Shown here piece by piece: positions 1 through 9,557 of a stretch of 64,000 bases of DNA (within the stretch, counting starts at the first letter, position 1; every line of letters begins with the position of its first letter). A program made the position numbers and the translations under genes. The stretch comes from Anthostomella pinea (Eukaryota; Ascomycota; Sordariomycetes; Xylariales; Xylariaceae). The stretch spans positions 5,828,001 through 5,892,000 of the forward strand of contig CAUWAG010000020.1 in assembly GCA_963556695.1 (NCBI GenBank), given 5' to 3'. The notes below the pieces were generated by a model. That model was not told the DNA's origin and ran no database searches. It saw only the letters and a list, made by a program, of their open reading frames with translations.

Positions 1-868
1 CCAGGGCAATTGGACACGGAAAACAGCTATATGTCTGCCTGGACAACACGTCAGTGGTAGATGGGCTCAATGGGACTCCACCCGAGACATCACAAAACAT
101 TTTTCTACGATTTCAAGAACTTGCCACAGCACACACTCCTGGAGTGACCGTCAAATGGATTCCTGGACACAGAGATATTGATGGCAACGAAGCTGCCGAC
201 ACACTAGCAAAAGAGGGTGCCATGCTGGAAACAGACACAACAAATCTTCCTACAATCTCTTGGGTCAAGAGAGATCTCAAAAGACAGGGCAAGAAAGAGT
301 TCAACCAATGGTGGAAAGACCAATCAGAATCTAGGTATCAAGAAGTATACTCACATGCAGTAACTGAAAGAGACCTTATATCTTTTAAGAGGAGTACTTT
401 ACACAGACTTCTAGCGGCCAGATCTGGACATGGCGACTTTGCCAGATACCATGAACGCTTTGGGCACACAGATTCAAATGATCACTGCAGCTGTGGTGAG
501 AAGAAAACACCACAACACATTTTCTTTTGTAAGAGGCTGGGGAAAAATCGGCTACTGCCTAGGCATTCGCCTAGGGCAGCTTGTTTACAATACTTAGGGG
601 AGAGGAGCACAGAATGGGCAAAATTCGTGGAGAAGAGCAAGTTCTTTTCAACAATCTGCCCCCGATAGATAGCCTTCCTTGAAGGACCAGATGGATGACC
701 CCAAGGTCATACCGCCGCAACAACGGGGATGGGCCCGTGAGCGGGACTGACTGTACTTATTATCTTGAGACCTCCACAACCCTGCGATGCAGAGGCTCTG
801 GGAGGCGTGGTTTGCACTACTGAGGAGCTACCCCCACGTTAAATACAAAACAAACAAACAAACAAACA
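1..868 (+). mobile_element. 3' end of a Tad-like non-LTR (LINE) retrotransposon
   Basis: The element enters from the left edge with the C-terminal part of its second ORF (RNase H domain and a terminal Cys/His region). A non-coding 3' region follows from 669, and the element ends in a (CAAA)n-type tail at 846-868. A short A-rich repeated tail right after a reverse-transcriptase/RNase H ORF is the usual 3' end of Tad1-clade LINEs of ascomycetes. The coding part shows no stop codons in the visible 220 codons, so this copy has not been visibly damaged by RIP here. The 5' end and any target-site duplication lie outside the window. Confidence 0.8.
3..668 (+). CDS. RNase H domain end of a LINE ORF2 polyprotein (5' partial)
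   Basis: The frame is open to the left edge, so the first ATG or GTG inside the window is not the true start. The translation has RNase H landmarks: an Asp in CLDNTSVVDGL near residue 14 and WIPGHRDIDGNEAAD near residue 53, which carries the conserved His and the last catalytic Asp. A short Cys/His cluster (CSCGEKKTPQHIFFC) near residue 160 resembles the zinc-binding end of Tad/I-type LINE ORF2 proteins. In the intact element RNase H would remove the RNA template during target-primed reverse transcription. The protein ends at a normal TAG about 180 bp before the element's tail. Confidence 0.8.
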   Translation, partial: RAIGHGKQLYVCLDNTSVVDGLNGTPPETSQNIFLRFQELATAHTPGVTVKWIPGHRDIDGNEAADTLAKEGAMLETDTTNLPTISWVKRDLKRQGKKEFNQWWKDQSESRYQEVYSHAVTERDLISFKRSTLHRLLAARSGHGDFARYHERFGHTDSNDHCSCGEKKTPQHIFFCKRLGKNRLLPRHSPRAACLQYLGERSTEWAKFVEKSKFFSTICPR

Positions 869-1509
869 TTTCCGAGAGATCCATGGTTTGTTCCAGAAAT
901 CGCGTGGGTCCGTTTGGTAGGGGGGCATCTTGCTTGCTCGTGAATAAGAATAGTAAGCTTGCGTATTGGAGCGATGTCTGCCGAGAAACCCATTGCTCTT
1001 CAGCTCGAGGGGCGGGCCTCGGGTGTTGCTTATTATACACGGCTGGTTCGCTGGCGTTGGTTAGAGAGCTGGTTCTGAGTACTACCAACTGATACTCAGA
1101 ACAGGCGAGCTTCGCGTCAGTCATGTTCCAACCTCTTTGTCTGTTTTGTGTTGGTGGTGGTTGTGTTGCCCGTTAGGGATGAGTAATGCTCGGTTGGTGA
1201 ATGTCGGGCCGCACAACCAACAAACACATTCCTGACCAGTGCCAAACGAGACCACATCACCAGCAACTGAGAGGTTTGAGTGAACAATAAAGCTCTCATC
1301 CCTACCCAACATGCATGCAGGTGTCGTTTCCGTCTTCTCGTCCCACCGGATTCCGCCACGCCCCCCGGTGCGTGACAGGATGCATTGCCATCTGCACCAG
1401 CAGTGAGTAAGATCCCACGGGAAGGTGCATCAGTGTCAAGTGGTAGAGATACTGCGATCTATCTTCAGGTTTTCAGGGCTGCTGGATGTTGCTATGGGTG
1501 GCAGGTAAG
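669..1509. other. LINE 3' region, then non-coding DNA
   Basis: Positions 669-868 are the retroelement 3' region and tail. From 869 to 1509 I see no convincing gene. A perfect 10-bp inverted repeat with an 11-nt loop lies at 1072-1081 / 1093-1102. Short ORFs on both strands look random. Confidence 0.5.
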
Positions 1510-2418
1510 TTATCGCCGTATAATTTGTATAACCTCTCTCTTCCACACGTGAATGGTTGTCTCCACGCCCGTGCCATCCGAGAAGACAAACTTCCTAGCA
1601 TCCCTTTCGTCATCTATCTCCAGTTCGTCCACTATGTCCCGGATCTCACCAATCCAGCGCGCAGGATCATGCACTCTCGTGATGGGGCTCCCCAAGGCGT
1701 CAACCTCATGGAACAGCGTACTTTCAATCACCCTATTACCATCATGTGCCTCGACCACGCGACCGTGCGATTCACACCAAGTCATGCCCTGGAAAAGTAT
1801 ACGCCGACTCATTATGTGGCATCCCTTCAGGTCGGCCTCCGAAACTCCCGCGCTAGACCTGTGATTGAAACTTGCCACAGCCAGGCGCAAGGAATCCTGT
1901 GGTGTTTTGCTTGGCCATATTGCTGCAAAGAAATGGCGGATGTCGCCGCACTCGACGAGAGGCAAGTCACGTGGGGTGAGGATGTACTGCCGAGTCACTG
2001 ATGTGTGAAGTGGCTCGTGGTGCTTCCGACTGAACGTGTAAATGTCATCGACCAATCTGTTTCCGTACCTCTGGAGATCCTCCGGCTGTTTAGACAAGCC
2101 TTTCGAGAGCCTGTTATCAGAGGTCATCCATAGCCATCGATGCGCAGGATCAACGAACACAATCTTGCCAGCACGCTGACATTTCTCTTTGAAGCGGCGC
2201 CGGAGCTCGTCTGGGATCGGTGATGTGGCCTCTGGCGCCAGGCAGTAGACGCGGTCACCGACATCTATGGAGCACCCGCTCGTGGCATGGACGGCTGTTG
2301 CGCATTGGCCCGACTCGTCGTGAAGATGCAATCGTACTGGTTGGTAATCAGGGTTGCCGTCATACGTGTAGACATCAGCATAGGTAACTGGGGGCGAGAA
2401 AGGCGAGTTTGAAGTCAT
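1510..2418 (-). CDS. Hypothetical protein, 302 aa, single exon
   Basis: An uninterrupted 302-codon frame starts at the ATG at 2418 and ends with TAA at 1510. The composition is that of a soluble globular protein; I see no signal peptide and no membrane segment. It has many Trp, His, Asp and Arg residues and an acidic stretch (EIRDIVDELEIDDERDAR) near the C-terminus. I do not recognise a family. It lies between the LINE remnant and a histidine phosphatase gene in an otherwise sparse region. It could be a lineage-specific gene. Frame length and reasonable codon use support it as real, but no homologue comes to mind. Confidence 0.6.
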   Translation of the reverse strand: MTSNSPFSPPVTYADVYTYDGNPDYQPVRLHLHDESGQCATAVHATSGCSIDVGDRVYCLAPEATSPIPDELRRRFKEKCQRAGKIVFVDPAHRWLWMTSDNRLSKGLSKQPEDLQRYGNRLVDDIYTFSRKHHEPLHTSVTRQYILTPRDLPLVECGDIRHFFAAIWPSKTPQDSLRLAVASFNHRSSAGVSEADLKGCHIMSRRILFQGMTWCESHGRVVEAHDGNRVIESTLFHEVDALGSPITRVHDPARWIGEIRDIVDELEIDDERDARKFVFSDGTGVETTIHVWKREVIQIIRR

Positions 2419-2932
2419 TGCTAGCGACCTTGATAATGGATATGGTTCGCAGAAATCGGTAAGGACGTCCTCAGACTCTCCTTAGATTGAAAACTTTACT
2501 TCCCCTAACGGGATTTATATCCATTGCAAGGTGCTGACAGCATTAGAAACATATTGCAATCAGGGCCTTGAGTCAGTGAGTCAGTGAGCCCCGTGTGCCA
2601 GTTGCTCCAACAAGGGACAGTGCGTTACAGATCCTCGTTGTTCGCAGGTCGGTGGTTGGTGGTTGGTGGTTGGTGCTAGACATGCGAGCAGGTCAGGAGG
2701 TAAGCAAATGTGTTCCATCGCCAGCCCATAAACTCTTGACACTTGAGAAGCGAGACGGCATACGGAGATCGCCCTGATAACGAATACGATGCGTTGAGAC
2801 TGAGACCTCTAGCCTCTCATGACCGAAAACGAGTGAAACTGTTTGAAAGTTGTCAAAAGGTTCTATCGTCTATGTAACCAGTGAAGTGTCTATAGGTCGA
2901 TCGGTCTATCCGCCCCTTTTGATGCAGCCAGC
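2419..2932. other. Intergenic, with a short GGTTGGT tandem repeat
   Basis: No gene seen. A small tandem array of GGTTGGT-like units lies at about 2647-2675, and a GTCAGTGA duplication at about 2574-2588. Part of this stretch must be the promoter of the gene to the left and the 3' UTR of the one to the right. Confidence 0.4.
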
Positions 2933-3697
2933 TCAGAGCTTCCCGGCTGCCTCCTCAATGTCCAATTCCGTACTCGTGGGTCCGTACCCGCCGGCAGCTG
3001 CAACATCTTCCTTCTGGTACAGCCAGCATTCCTCCGACTCGACAGATTTGGGGTCGAATTCAAAGATGCGCACCTCAGCGTTCTTCCAATTGTACCCACT
3101 GTTGCCCTTCGGGGTCGCCGTGATGCGACGCAAGATATCGCCGTGAGCAACGAGCACGATGTTCTTCTCGGGGCGATCGCGCAGGAACTTGCGCACCCAG
3201 TTCGCGCGAGCATTGAGGGAAGCCTCGTCCGCGGCCCAGAACCCGCGCTTGCTCGTCCAGTCCGGGGTCAGCGGCTCGAGGTTGAAGGACGCGAACTCCG
3301 GGTCCGCCTCCAACTTCTCCCGCGGCGAGCCCGTGTCGCATGGGTGGTCGTTGCATTCTTGGGCCTGGGGCAGGCAGACGACCTTCTTCAGGCCGCCGAG
3401 ACGCTCTACTGCCGGCGCCCAGCCCATATATGTGGTCTGCAGGGTGCGCCGCAGGGGCGAGGAGACGATCAGGTCGGCTTCCTTCTGCAGGTCGGACATC
3501 TGACGCGACAGCGAGGCGGCCTGCTTCTTACCCAGGGGCGTGAGCGGCGCATCGGGGACTTTTGTGGTCGTTGGGTCAGTTGTGGTTCCTCGAGGTCGTC
3601 CAAAGTCCCATTATGATGACATACTGCTGTAGTCGAGGTCGACGTTGTGCTCGGCCTGGGCGTGGCGGGTGAGGATGATACGCGAGTTGGGGGCCAT
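2933..3697 (-). CDS. Histidine phosphatase (phosphoglycerate mutase-like) family protein
   Basis: Two exons: 3697-3625 and 3558-2933, with a 66-nt intron at 3559-3624; 232 aa. The intron joins ...LDYS to IPDAPLTPLG, which restores the expected family order. The N-terminus has the hallmark LTRHAQAEHN, with the phosphate-accepting histidine after Arg. The second catalytic histidine is in VLVAHGDILRR near residue 170. Proteins of this type are soluble phosphomonoesterases of broad or unknown substrate; fungal relatives are often annotated only as phosphoglycerate mutase family. The substrate cannot be read from the sequence. It is divergent to SPT3, sharing a 627-bp upstream region. Confidence 0.88.
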
Positions 3698-4324
3698 TTT
3701 GTAGTGAGAACGTCTTGTATTGTATAAAAGGTAAGAAATATGACCTGCGAGGTATTCAAGACTCCATACCTAAATCTACGAGAAATCTATGAGGGAATTT
3801 TGAGTGAGGAATGAAGTGAGGTGAAGCGATTCACCTGCACTAATAAGTCGGGACTGCCCAGGTCGACGTCACTGTCCTGACTCTGACTCCAGGGGGGCGT
3901 TTTTGGATTTGATTGGAATCGGTTGAGTGATCCACCCAGCCACACCGACAGCGGCCGGATCCAAAACCGTAAACGTACTTTGCACCGCCACATTCTGGGG
4001 AGCTGTGGCTAAGCGTTTGTCTCATGTCCGCTTGTCTCAAGCTGGCTCGAGCCAAAGCTTAACTCCTGTTGGTACTCAACGTATGTTTGTGAATGGGAAA
4101 GCGCGATTCCACGAAAGAATGAAAGAATGGAATGAAGGAGAAGGATCGTAGCCAGAACCTTATAACGTTTTATTGGCAATCCAGTCATCCACCGAAGGTT
4201 GAGCTAGCGTACGCGTCTACGCGTCCGTCACTTCTCTCCATTTCTCTATCACTACAAAACAACACTCCGATAATCATCAACACCAAAAGCCACTCCAAGG
4301 ATCATCAATACGTCACCAGTCAAG
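3698..4324. promoter_or_regulatory. Shared divergent promoter region (histidine phosphatase / SPT3)
   Basis: The two genes start on either side of this 627-bp stretch, so it must hold both promoters. A pyrimidine-rich strand followed by an A/C-rich leader runs up to the SPT3 ATG (about 4200-4324), typical of fungal 5' leaders. I could not pick out a specific operator. Confidence 0.4.
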
Positions 4325-5293
4325 ATGGGGGACAGCAGCAAGCACCACAAGTACCGGCAGGAGATCCAGCAGATGATGTACGTCTCTGGCGAGAATGGAG
4401 AACCATCTACTGAGACCACCTCCATGATCGAAGAGATCGTCCGGCAGCAGGTCGTAGAGATGCTCAGGAACTGCACCGAGCTCGCCGCACGCCGCGGCGC
4501 TCGCGCCATCACCATCAACGACGTCATATTCCAGATACGCGACGACGCACCCAAGGTATCCCGCCTCAGGACCTTTCTGTCCTGGAAGGACGTTCGCAAG
4601 AGCGCCAAGGACTCGGACGAGAAGGGCGGCGAGGCCGACCTAGGCGTCGGCGACGACCCGGCCGGAGGCGCCATGTCCGGCGGTCCCTCGGTCCTGGACG
4701 CCGCCGCCAAGAAGAACAAGAAGGCCAAGGTCAAGCTCCCGTGGGAGCCCTCCTCGTTCTACAGCCAGGAGGTGCCCGAGCGCGACGACGAGGAGGACGA
4801 AGAGGAGGAGGAGATGAACCACATCACGCTCCAACGGCTCCGCAAGGCCGATGAGCGCACCAACGCCATGACCCGAGAGGAGTACGTCACGTGGTCCGAA
4901 TACAGGCAGGCCTCGTTCACGTACCGCAAGGGCAAGCGGTTCAGGGAGTGGGCCGGGTTCGGCATCGTCACGGACAGCAAGCCGTCGGACGACATCGTCG
5001 ACATCCTCGGCTTCCTGACGTTCGAGATGGTCCAGACGCTCACGGAGGAGGCGCTCAAGATCAAGGAGCAGGAGGACATGTGGAGGGAGCGCACCGGCGG
5101 CGAGAACGCCGGCACCAAGAAGCGCAAGCTCGCGCAGGGGGGCCTGTTCGACCTGCCCGGCGAGGGCAAGACGCCCATCGAGGCCCGCCACGTTCAGGAG
5201 GCCTTCCGCAGACTCCAGGCAAAGCCGAAGAAGGCGCGGGCTATGCTGAATGGAACGCAGCTGCGGCAACATAGCAACATCAGGTTCTTCTAG
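4325..5293 (+). CDS. SPT3: SAGA complex subunit Spt3 (TFIID-18 type histone-fold protein)
   Basis: Single exon, 322 aa. The N-terminal 95 residues form the first histone fold of the family: [14 protein letters not shown], then [16 protein letters not shown] and [17 protein letters not shown] charged middle follows with an acidic run (about 155-165, encoded at 4784-4813) and a second histone-fold-like half with the fungal signature FREWAG and [15 protein letters not shown]. Spt3 sits in the SAGA co-activator, contacts TBP, and helps load it at stress-regulated promoters. It would act in the nucleus. Length is close to the usual 310-340 aa and no intron is needed. Antisense ORFs over this gene are GC-skew artefacts. 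Confidence 0.95.
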   Translation: MGDSSKHHKYRQEIQQMMYVSGENGEPSTETTSMIEEIVRQQVVEMLRNCTELAARRGARAITINDVIFQIRDDAPKVSRLRTFLSWKDVRKSAKDSDEKGGEADLGVGDDPAGGAMSGGPSVLDAAAKKNKKAKVKLPWEPSSFYSQEVPERDDEEDEEEEEMNHITLQRLRKADERTNAMTREEYVTWSEYRQASFTYRKGKRFREWAGFGIVTDSKPSDDIVDILGFLTFEMVQTLTEEALKIKEQEDMWRERTGGENAGTKKRKLAQGGLFDLPGEGKTPIEARHVQEAFRRLQAKPKKARAMLNGTQLRQHSNIRFF

Positions 5294-6280
5294 TTGACTA
5301 CTTACCGATCGCAGCCCTTCATCATGGGCCACTCCACATAGCTCCGGCGTCACAAATCGCTTGGATCCGCGAGCCCAGCCGACAATTGATTGGGGTAGTC
5401 ATTCGCATCGCCATATACGATTGTTTTCGGGATGATTGAGCGGCCTAACCCCGAACCGCGCTTCTCCCGATGGAAAATGACCGTTTCAACGGCCTGGCGG
5501 TCATACAGCGTACCCCACCACCAGATGAGCGACCATACACCATAACACTGCAGGAGGCCGACAAGGGCCGCGGGTACATGCAGACTCGCCGCAGAGGAGG
5601 AACATCCCATTAACATGGGTGCGAAGACGACGTCATCACGCGGGGGATTTAATCTTGAAGAGGCCCTTCCCGCCATTGAAGACGGATGGACCACCCTCTT
5701 AACACTCGAGAGCTCGTGATAGCCTCATTCTGTCAACAACTGAATCGGGAGAACCACAGGCAGGCCATGTTTGTCTACCGTGTCAAGCTCAGGAAATGGT
5801 CGGAGCGGAGGCGTCAAAACATATTCCTCGCTGCTGAACGATGGAAGTGCGGAGACTTTTGGAGGTTCAGTGTATGGACGTACTGGCTTTACGACATATC
5901 TTTTCTCAAGGTTGACAATCAGACATAGTGATATCGTGTGCTACTGTCAATCGGCGGTACGCGGGAAAGAAGTAGTACACATTCTGTTTCATATCCCATT
6001 TCTCTATAAATGTGGTCTTGATAGCCAAACACTGATGTGTCACAAAAAGCTATCAATCTACTTTATCGGCGGATAACCAAACCACCTCCCGCCAGATCGC
6101 TATAGTTATACAATTTCCCTATAGCGTTTGGAGGTCTGTTCCAAGGATTCCTTGAAACACACCAGCAGCCCTATGATATTCATCACCATTTAGCCGGAAT
6201 GAACTTGAGGAAGCCGCGGTATCAGCGACTACTAGTCATAACACCTGAAGGTGTCGGGCTCCTGGAGCAAGATACGCCTC
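5294..6280. other. Intergenic region without a recognised gene
   Basis: About 990 bp between two convergently ending genes. ORFs of 80-114 codons exist on both strands (for example 5350-5694 minus and 5771-6076 plus), but none has a recognisable motif or a supporting intron. I see no repeats beyond short ones. Confidence 0.4.
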
Positions 6281-7396
6281 TTACTCAACCTTCTGGCTGT
6301 GCTTCCAAATGAGGAGGATCTCAGGAACCAGAACAGCCATCCAGAGGAGCGACATAGCCACACCAACAGCGAAGATCTTGACGTAGAGCTTGACAAGGCG
6401 CATCCAGGAGGCGCGAGAGAAGGTCTTCCACGCGTCCATAATCGAAACGAAGCCCTTGCCACCAACGATAGCGGGCTCGACCTTGCCCTGGAACGAGCGG
6501 TCGAACGGCACGATCGTGTCGTCCTCCTCGGGGAGAAGCGACGCTTGAACACGGGTGAGGACAACCTGGGTGGGGATGACCAGGAAGATGTGCAAGACAA
6601 GGGTGGTAAGGAGAACCAGAACCCCCTTCCAAGCATCGTTGGCATCAGCCTCGGGCAGAGTGTTGGGCGACTTAGGGTCCCACATGTTCATGCCCATCAG
6701 GTAGGCCAGGCCCTTCGGGAGGAAGGAGGAAAGCTCGACGGCAAAGAGGTATAGGCAGATGGGCAGTGCGGTGGCCTGGAAGGCCTTCTTGAACGGAGGC
6801 AGTCGCTGCCAGAAACGCTTAGGGCTCGGGGCCGAGATGACGATGTGGGTCCAGGCAGTGTAGAACTGCACCAGAGTGATGGCAGAGAGGGGAGCGGCAA
6901 CGAGAGCCGGGACCCAGACGGAGGTGAAGATGCTGTAGACGAACATGGTGGCGAAGCTCAGGGCGACCCAGCAGCCGAGACCCCGGAACATGGATCGCCA
7001 ACCACTGACGGCAGTGAGGGTACGGTAGGTGCCGCGGAATGACGAGGTAACAGCGGGAGCATCGGAGCCCGTCGCTTCATCGGCAACGGGGGCATTGTCC
7101 TCGGAGAAAGATTGGTTGTCCTCGTTGAGGGAGACAGGCTCGTAGGCTGGCGATGGGTCTTCGATGATGGCGAGCGTCGGGAAGATGTGCTGCAATGAGT
7201 AGCTTACCTGAAGCATCGTGTTAGTCATCTGTGGAAGGGTGAAAGCAGCACGGAGCGTGTTACGTACCAGCAAGAACAGAGGCAGGAAGACGAGCATGTC
7301 GGCGAAGAAGATAGCCCAGGCCCAGCCTGGCATCTGGTACTCGCCCATCGAGGCCTCGCCCCGCTTGTAGACGGCGTGAACAATGTCGCGATACAT
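6281..7396 (-). CDS. Multi-pass membrane protein of unknown function
   Basis: The frame from ATG 7396 to 6281 is open for 371 codons, but it probably contains a 60-nt phase-0 intron at 7208-7267. That stretch begins GTACGT, has a perfect ACTAAC branch site and ends CTTCAG; removing it gives 351 aa and joins two hydrophobic halves of one helix (LPLFLL + VSYSLQ). The protein has about six predicted membrane segments. Its acidic N-proximal loop (YEPVSLNEDNQS) precedes the helix pairs, and it ends in a Lys/His-rich tail. Some fungal relatives carry a ubiquitin-related product name; nothing in this sequence supports such a role. An endomembrane location is inferred only from the helices. Confidence 0.8.
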   Translation of the reverse strand: MYRDIVHAVYKRGEASMGEYQMPGWAWAIFFADMLVFLPLFLLVRNTLRAAFTLPQMTNTMLQVSYSLQHIFPTLAIIEDPSPAYEPVSLNEDNQSFSEDNAPVADEATGSDAPAVTSSFRGTYRTLTAVSGWRSMFRGLGCWVALSFATMFVYSIFTSVWVPALVAAPLSAITLVQFYTAWTHIVISAPSPKRFWQRLPPFKKAFQATALPICLYLFAVELSSFLPKGLAYLMGMNMWDPKSPNTLPEADANDAWKGVLVLLTTLVLHIFLVIPTQVVLTRVQASLLPEEDDTIVPFDRSFQGKVEPAIVGGKGFVSIMDAWKTFSRASWMRLVKLYVKIFAVGVAMSLLWMAVLVPEILLIWKHSQKVE

Positions 7397-8143
7397 GTTA
7401 GGTGGTTGTAGTTTGCGCTCAGTATCGTAATGTGTAGAGAGACAGAGGAAATGAGAGATCGAGTTTGAAAGTTAAAGGAAAACACCCAAGGGGCAGTTGA
7501 TGGGCTACTGTAGTAGTTAAGCTAATGATAAGGAGTGAGGCGAAATGGGGGAGAGAATGGGAAAGAGGACAGACAAAGCGGCGCGAGGGAATGATTGTCA
7601 GCCCACCAGCCTGCCAGCGAGCGAAGTCCTACGTCAAAAAGGGAACCGACAGCCCGGATGACAGATTATGGGTGGAACGGTGGGGCCGTTGACTGGCCAC
7701 TACCTAGGGGCCGCTATTGTTAGTGTCACAACCTAAGTACTCAGCTGGTGCCCATTTGCGCTGCCTTCGGGAGCTTTGGTGCCTGGAAGACCACTGTGGC
7801 TATCCCTGCGCTGTCGGTCGGGCTAGTGCAGATGGTGTCAACTGCCCAGGTAGCCGCCGCGCCGCGCTTTCAGGCAACCGCTGCACTGCCACACTGGAAC
7901 CCTGTCAGCACATGGCCTGTGCCGCGCATCCGCAGATGTCCAAACCGGAGCTGACAGCTGGAATCGGTATCGGTATTCCGTGGCAGAGCTTGGTCAGATG
8001 CAGGTGTACATCCGATACTCTGACAAACAGTGTAGGCCTACCAGGTAATCACACTGCCCTTTCCTCCAGACCTCAAGAACGTTGTTTCTTTTGGGACTGT
8101 CAAATCATCAACATCGGCATATTGATTCGTCCGCATCTCCCAC
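7397..8143. promoter_or_regulatory. Divergent promoter region (membrane protein / PPM1)
   Basis: The 747-bp stretch separates two genes that are transcribed away from each other. A long ORF (7717-8259 plus) runs through the PPM1 start but has no family features and is probably fortuitous. Confidence 0.4.
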
Positions 8144-9348
8144 ATGTCACCCCCATCCATTCAAGACCTCCTCTCCGAGAGGCTTCGAGGTTCGAGAGGG
8201 GGAGCTCGAGGCCGTTCACGAGGACGACGTGGCCACTCATCCTCGACACCGTCTCCTAGCCACGATGCCACCATCCAGGGTACAGACACCGATGCTGCCG
8301 TATCCCGCATGAGTGCCGTCGACATCGGCTACCTGGACGACCCCTTTGCGCAATTCTTTGTGCAGGTGCCTACCGTCGGGGACATCGTGAGGAGGCTACC
8401 CATTATCAATCGAGGTGAGTCGTGTCGTGAGCCTCAATGCCCTGGCGAGTGCTAAGGCTGGACCCAGGTACTTACACTCGGACCGCCGCCCTCGATAGGC
8501 TGATAGCGGCCTTCTTGTCTGGATGCGAGGGTCAAGAGCGGCAAATCATCTCACTCGGGGCCGGAACGGATACGAGGTGTTTCAAGCTGCTCTCGCAGCC
8601 CCTGCAAGCTGGCCTCATCTATCACGAGATTGACTTCCCGGCCGTCAGCAATAAGAAGCGCCAGCTTGTCAGCTCTATTCCACCTCTCAGAACCATCGTC
8701 CCCAACGCAGAGTTGACGGGTGATACCTGGAGCAACCAGCATCTGCCTAATGGTTGCCAGTATTGGTGCCATGGTCTGGATCTAAGAGATCTGCTGAAAG
8801 ATGACGTGAAGTCATTGCGTGGTGTTCGAACAGACGTGCCGACGCTGCTCATTTCAGAATGTTGCTTGTGTTATTTGGAGGTTCCAGATGCGGACAAGAT
8901 CATCGAGTATTTCGTCAACAGGATACCCAGCCTCTCTCTTGTCATCTACGAACCAACGAATCCGATGGATCCGTTTGGCAAGCAGATGGTATCCAACTTG
9001 GCCGCACGAAAGATACGAATGCCTACCCTGGAGCAGTACACGGATATCAAGAAACAGGAGACTCGTCTGAAGGATGCAGGCTTTGAATCTGCCAAGTCCT
9101 CGACAATACAGAAAATCTGGGAGCAATGGGTCCCAAGGGAAGAAAAGGAACGAGTCGACAGTTTAGAGGGTCTTGACGAGGTCGAGGAGTGGAATCTGCT
9201 GGCTGACCATTACCTCGTGGGTTGGGGTTGGAGGGGGGGAGGTACTGGACGGATGGGCAAAGGGTCTACGGTGATCCTAAAATTATCGATGAGTTTGATG
9301 CTTGCATCGAGACCGATCTCACCCAATTGTCAAGACACCACCTCTTGA
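8144..9348 (+). CDS. PPM1: Leucine carboxyl methyltransferase 1 (PP2A methyltransferase Ppm1)
   Basis: Two exons: 8144-8414 and 8468-9348, with a 53-nt intron at 8415-8467; 383 aa. The junction recreates the family motif RGTYTRT (binding the PP2A/SAM pocket). The SAM-binding loop [13 protein letters not shown] follows at about residue 118 and the [11 protein letters not shown] strand at about 235. The enzyme methylates the C-terminal leucine of the PP2A catalytic subunit in the cytosol and so steers assembly with regulatory subunits. The N-terminal 40 residues are an Arg/Gly/Ser-rich extension not needed for catalysis. The last 25 residues, after the terminal family motif (about YLVGWGWR), look like a weak extension, so the true stop could lie behind an unrecognised intron. 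Confidence 0.9.
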
Positions 9349-9557
9349 TTCGAAACCACCGCCCAGACATTCTCTTAACGTAGTCCGTTACAGCCAAGGG
9401 CAGCGAACAATGCACACGCCACGACCTTCTCTAACAGACGGGACACCACTGACGCGAAGCCACTTTTCGGTATAGCATGTTCTCGATTTTCAAAAAAACG
9501 GGGTATCATATCTATGTCTATCTCTTTTCTTCAGTTTGCCACAACGACAAGCCCCGC

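Noticed and set aside
4640..5353. 237-codon ORF on the minus strand over SPT3
   Set aside because: It is an antisense shadow created by GC-rich third positions; no motifs, and SPT3 on the other strand is certain.
7717..8259. 180-codon plus-strand ORF running into PPM1
   Set aside because: Out of frame with PPM1 and without recognisable sequence; it lies in the divergent promoter.
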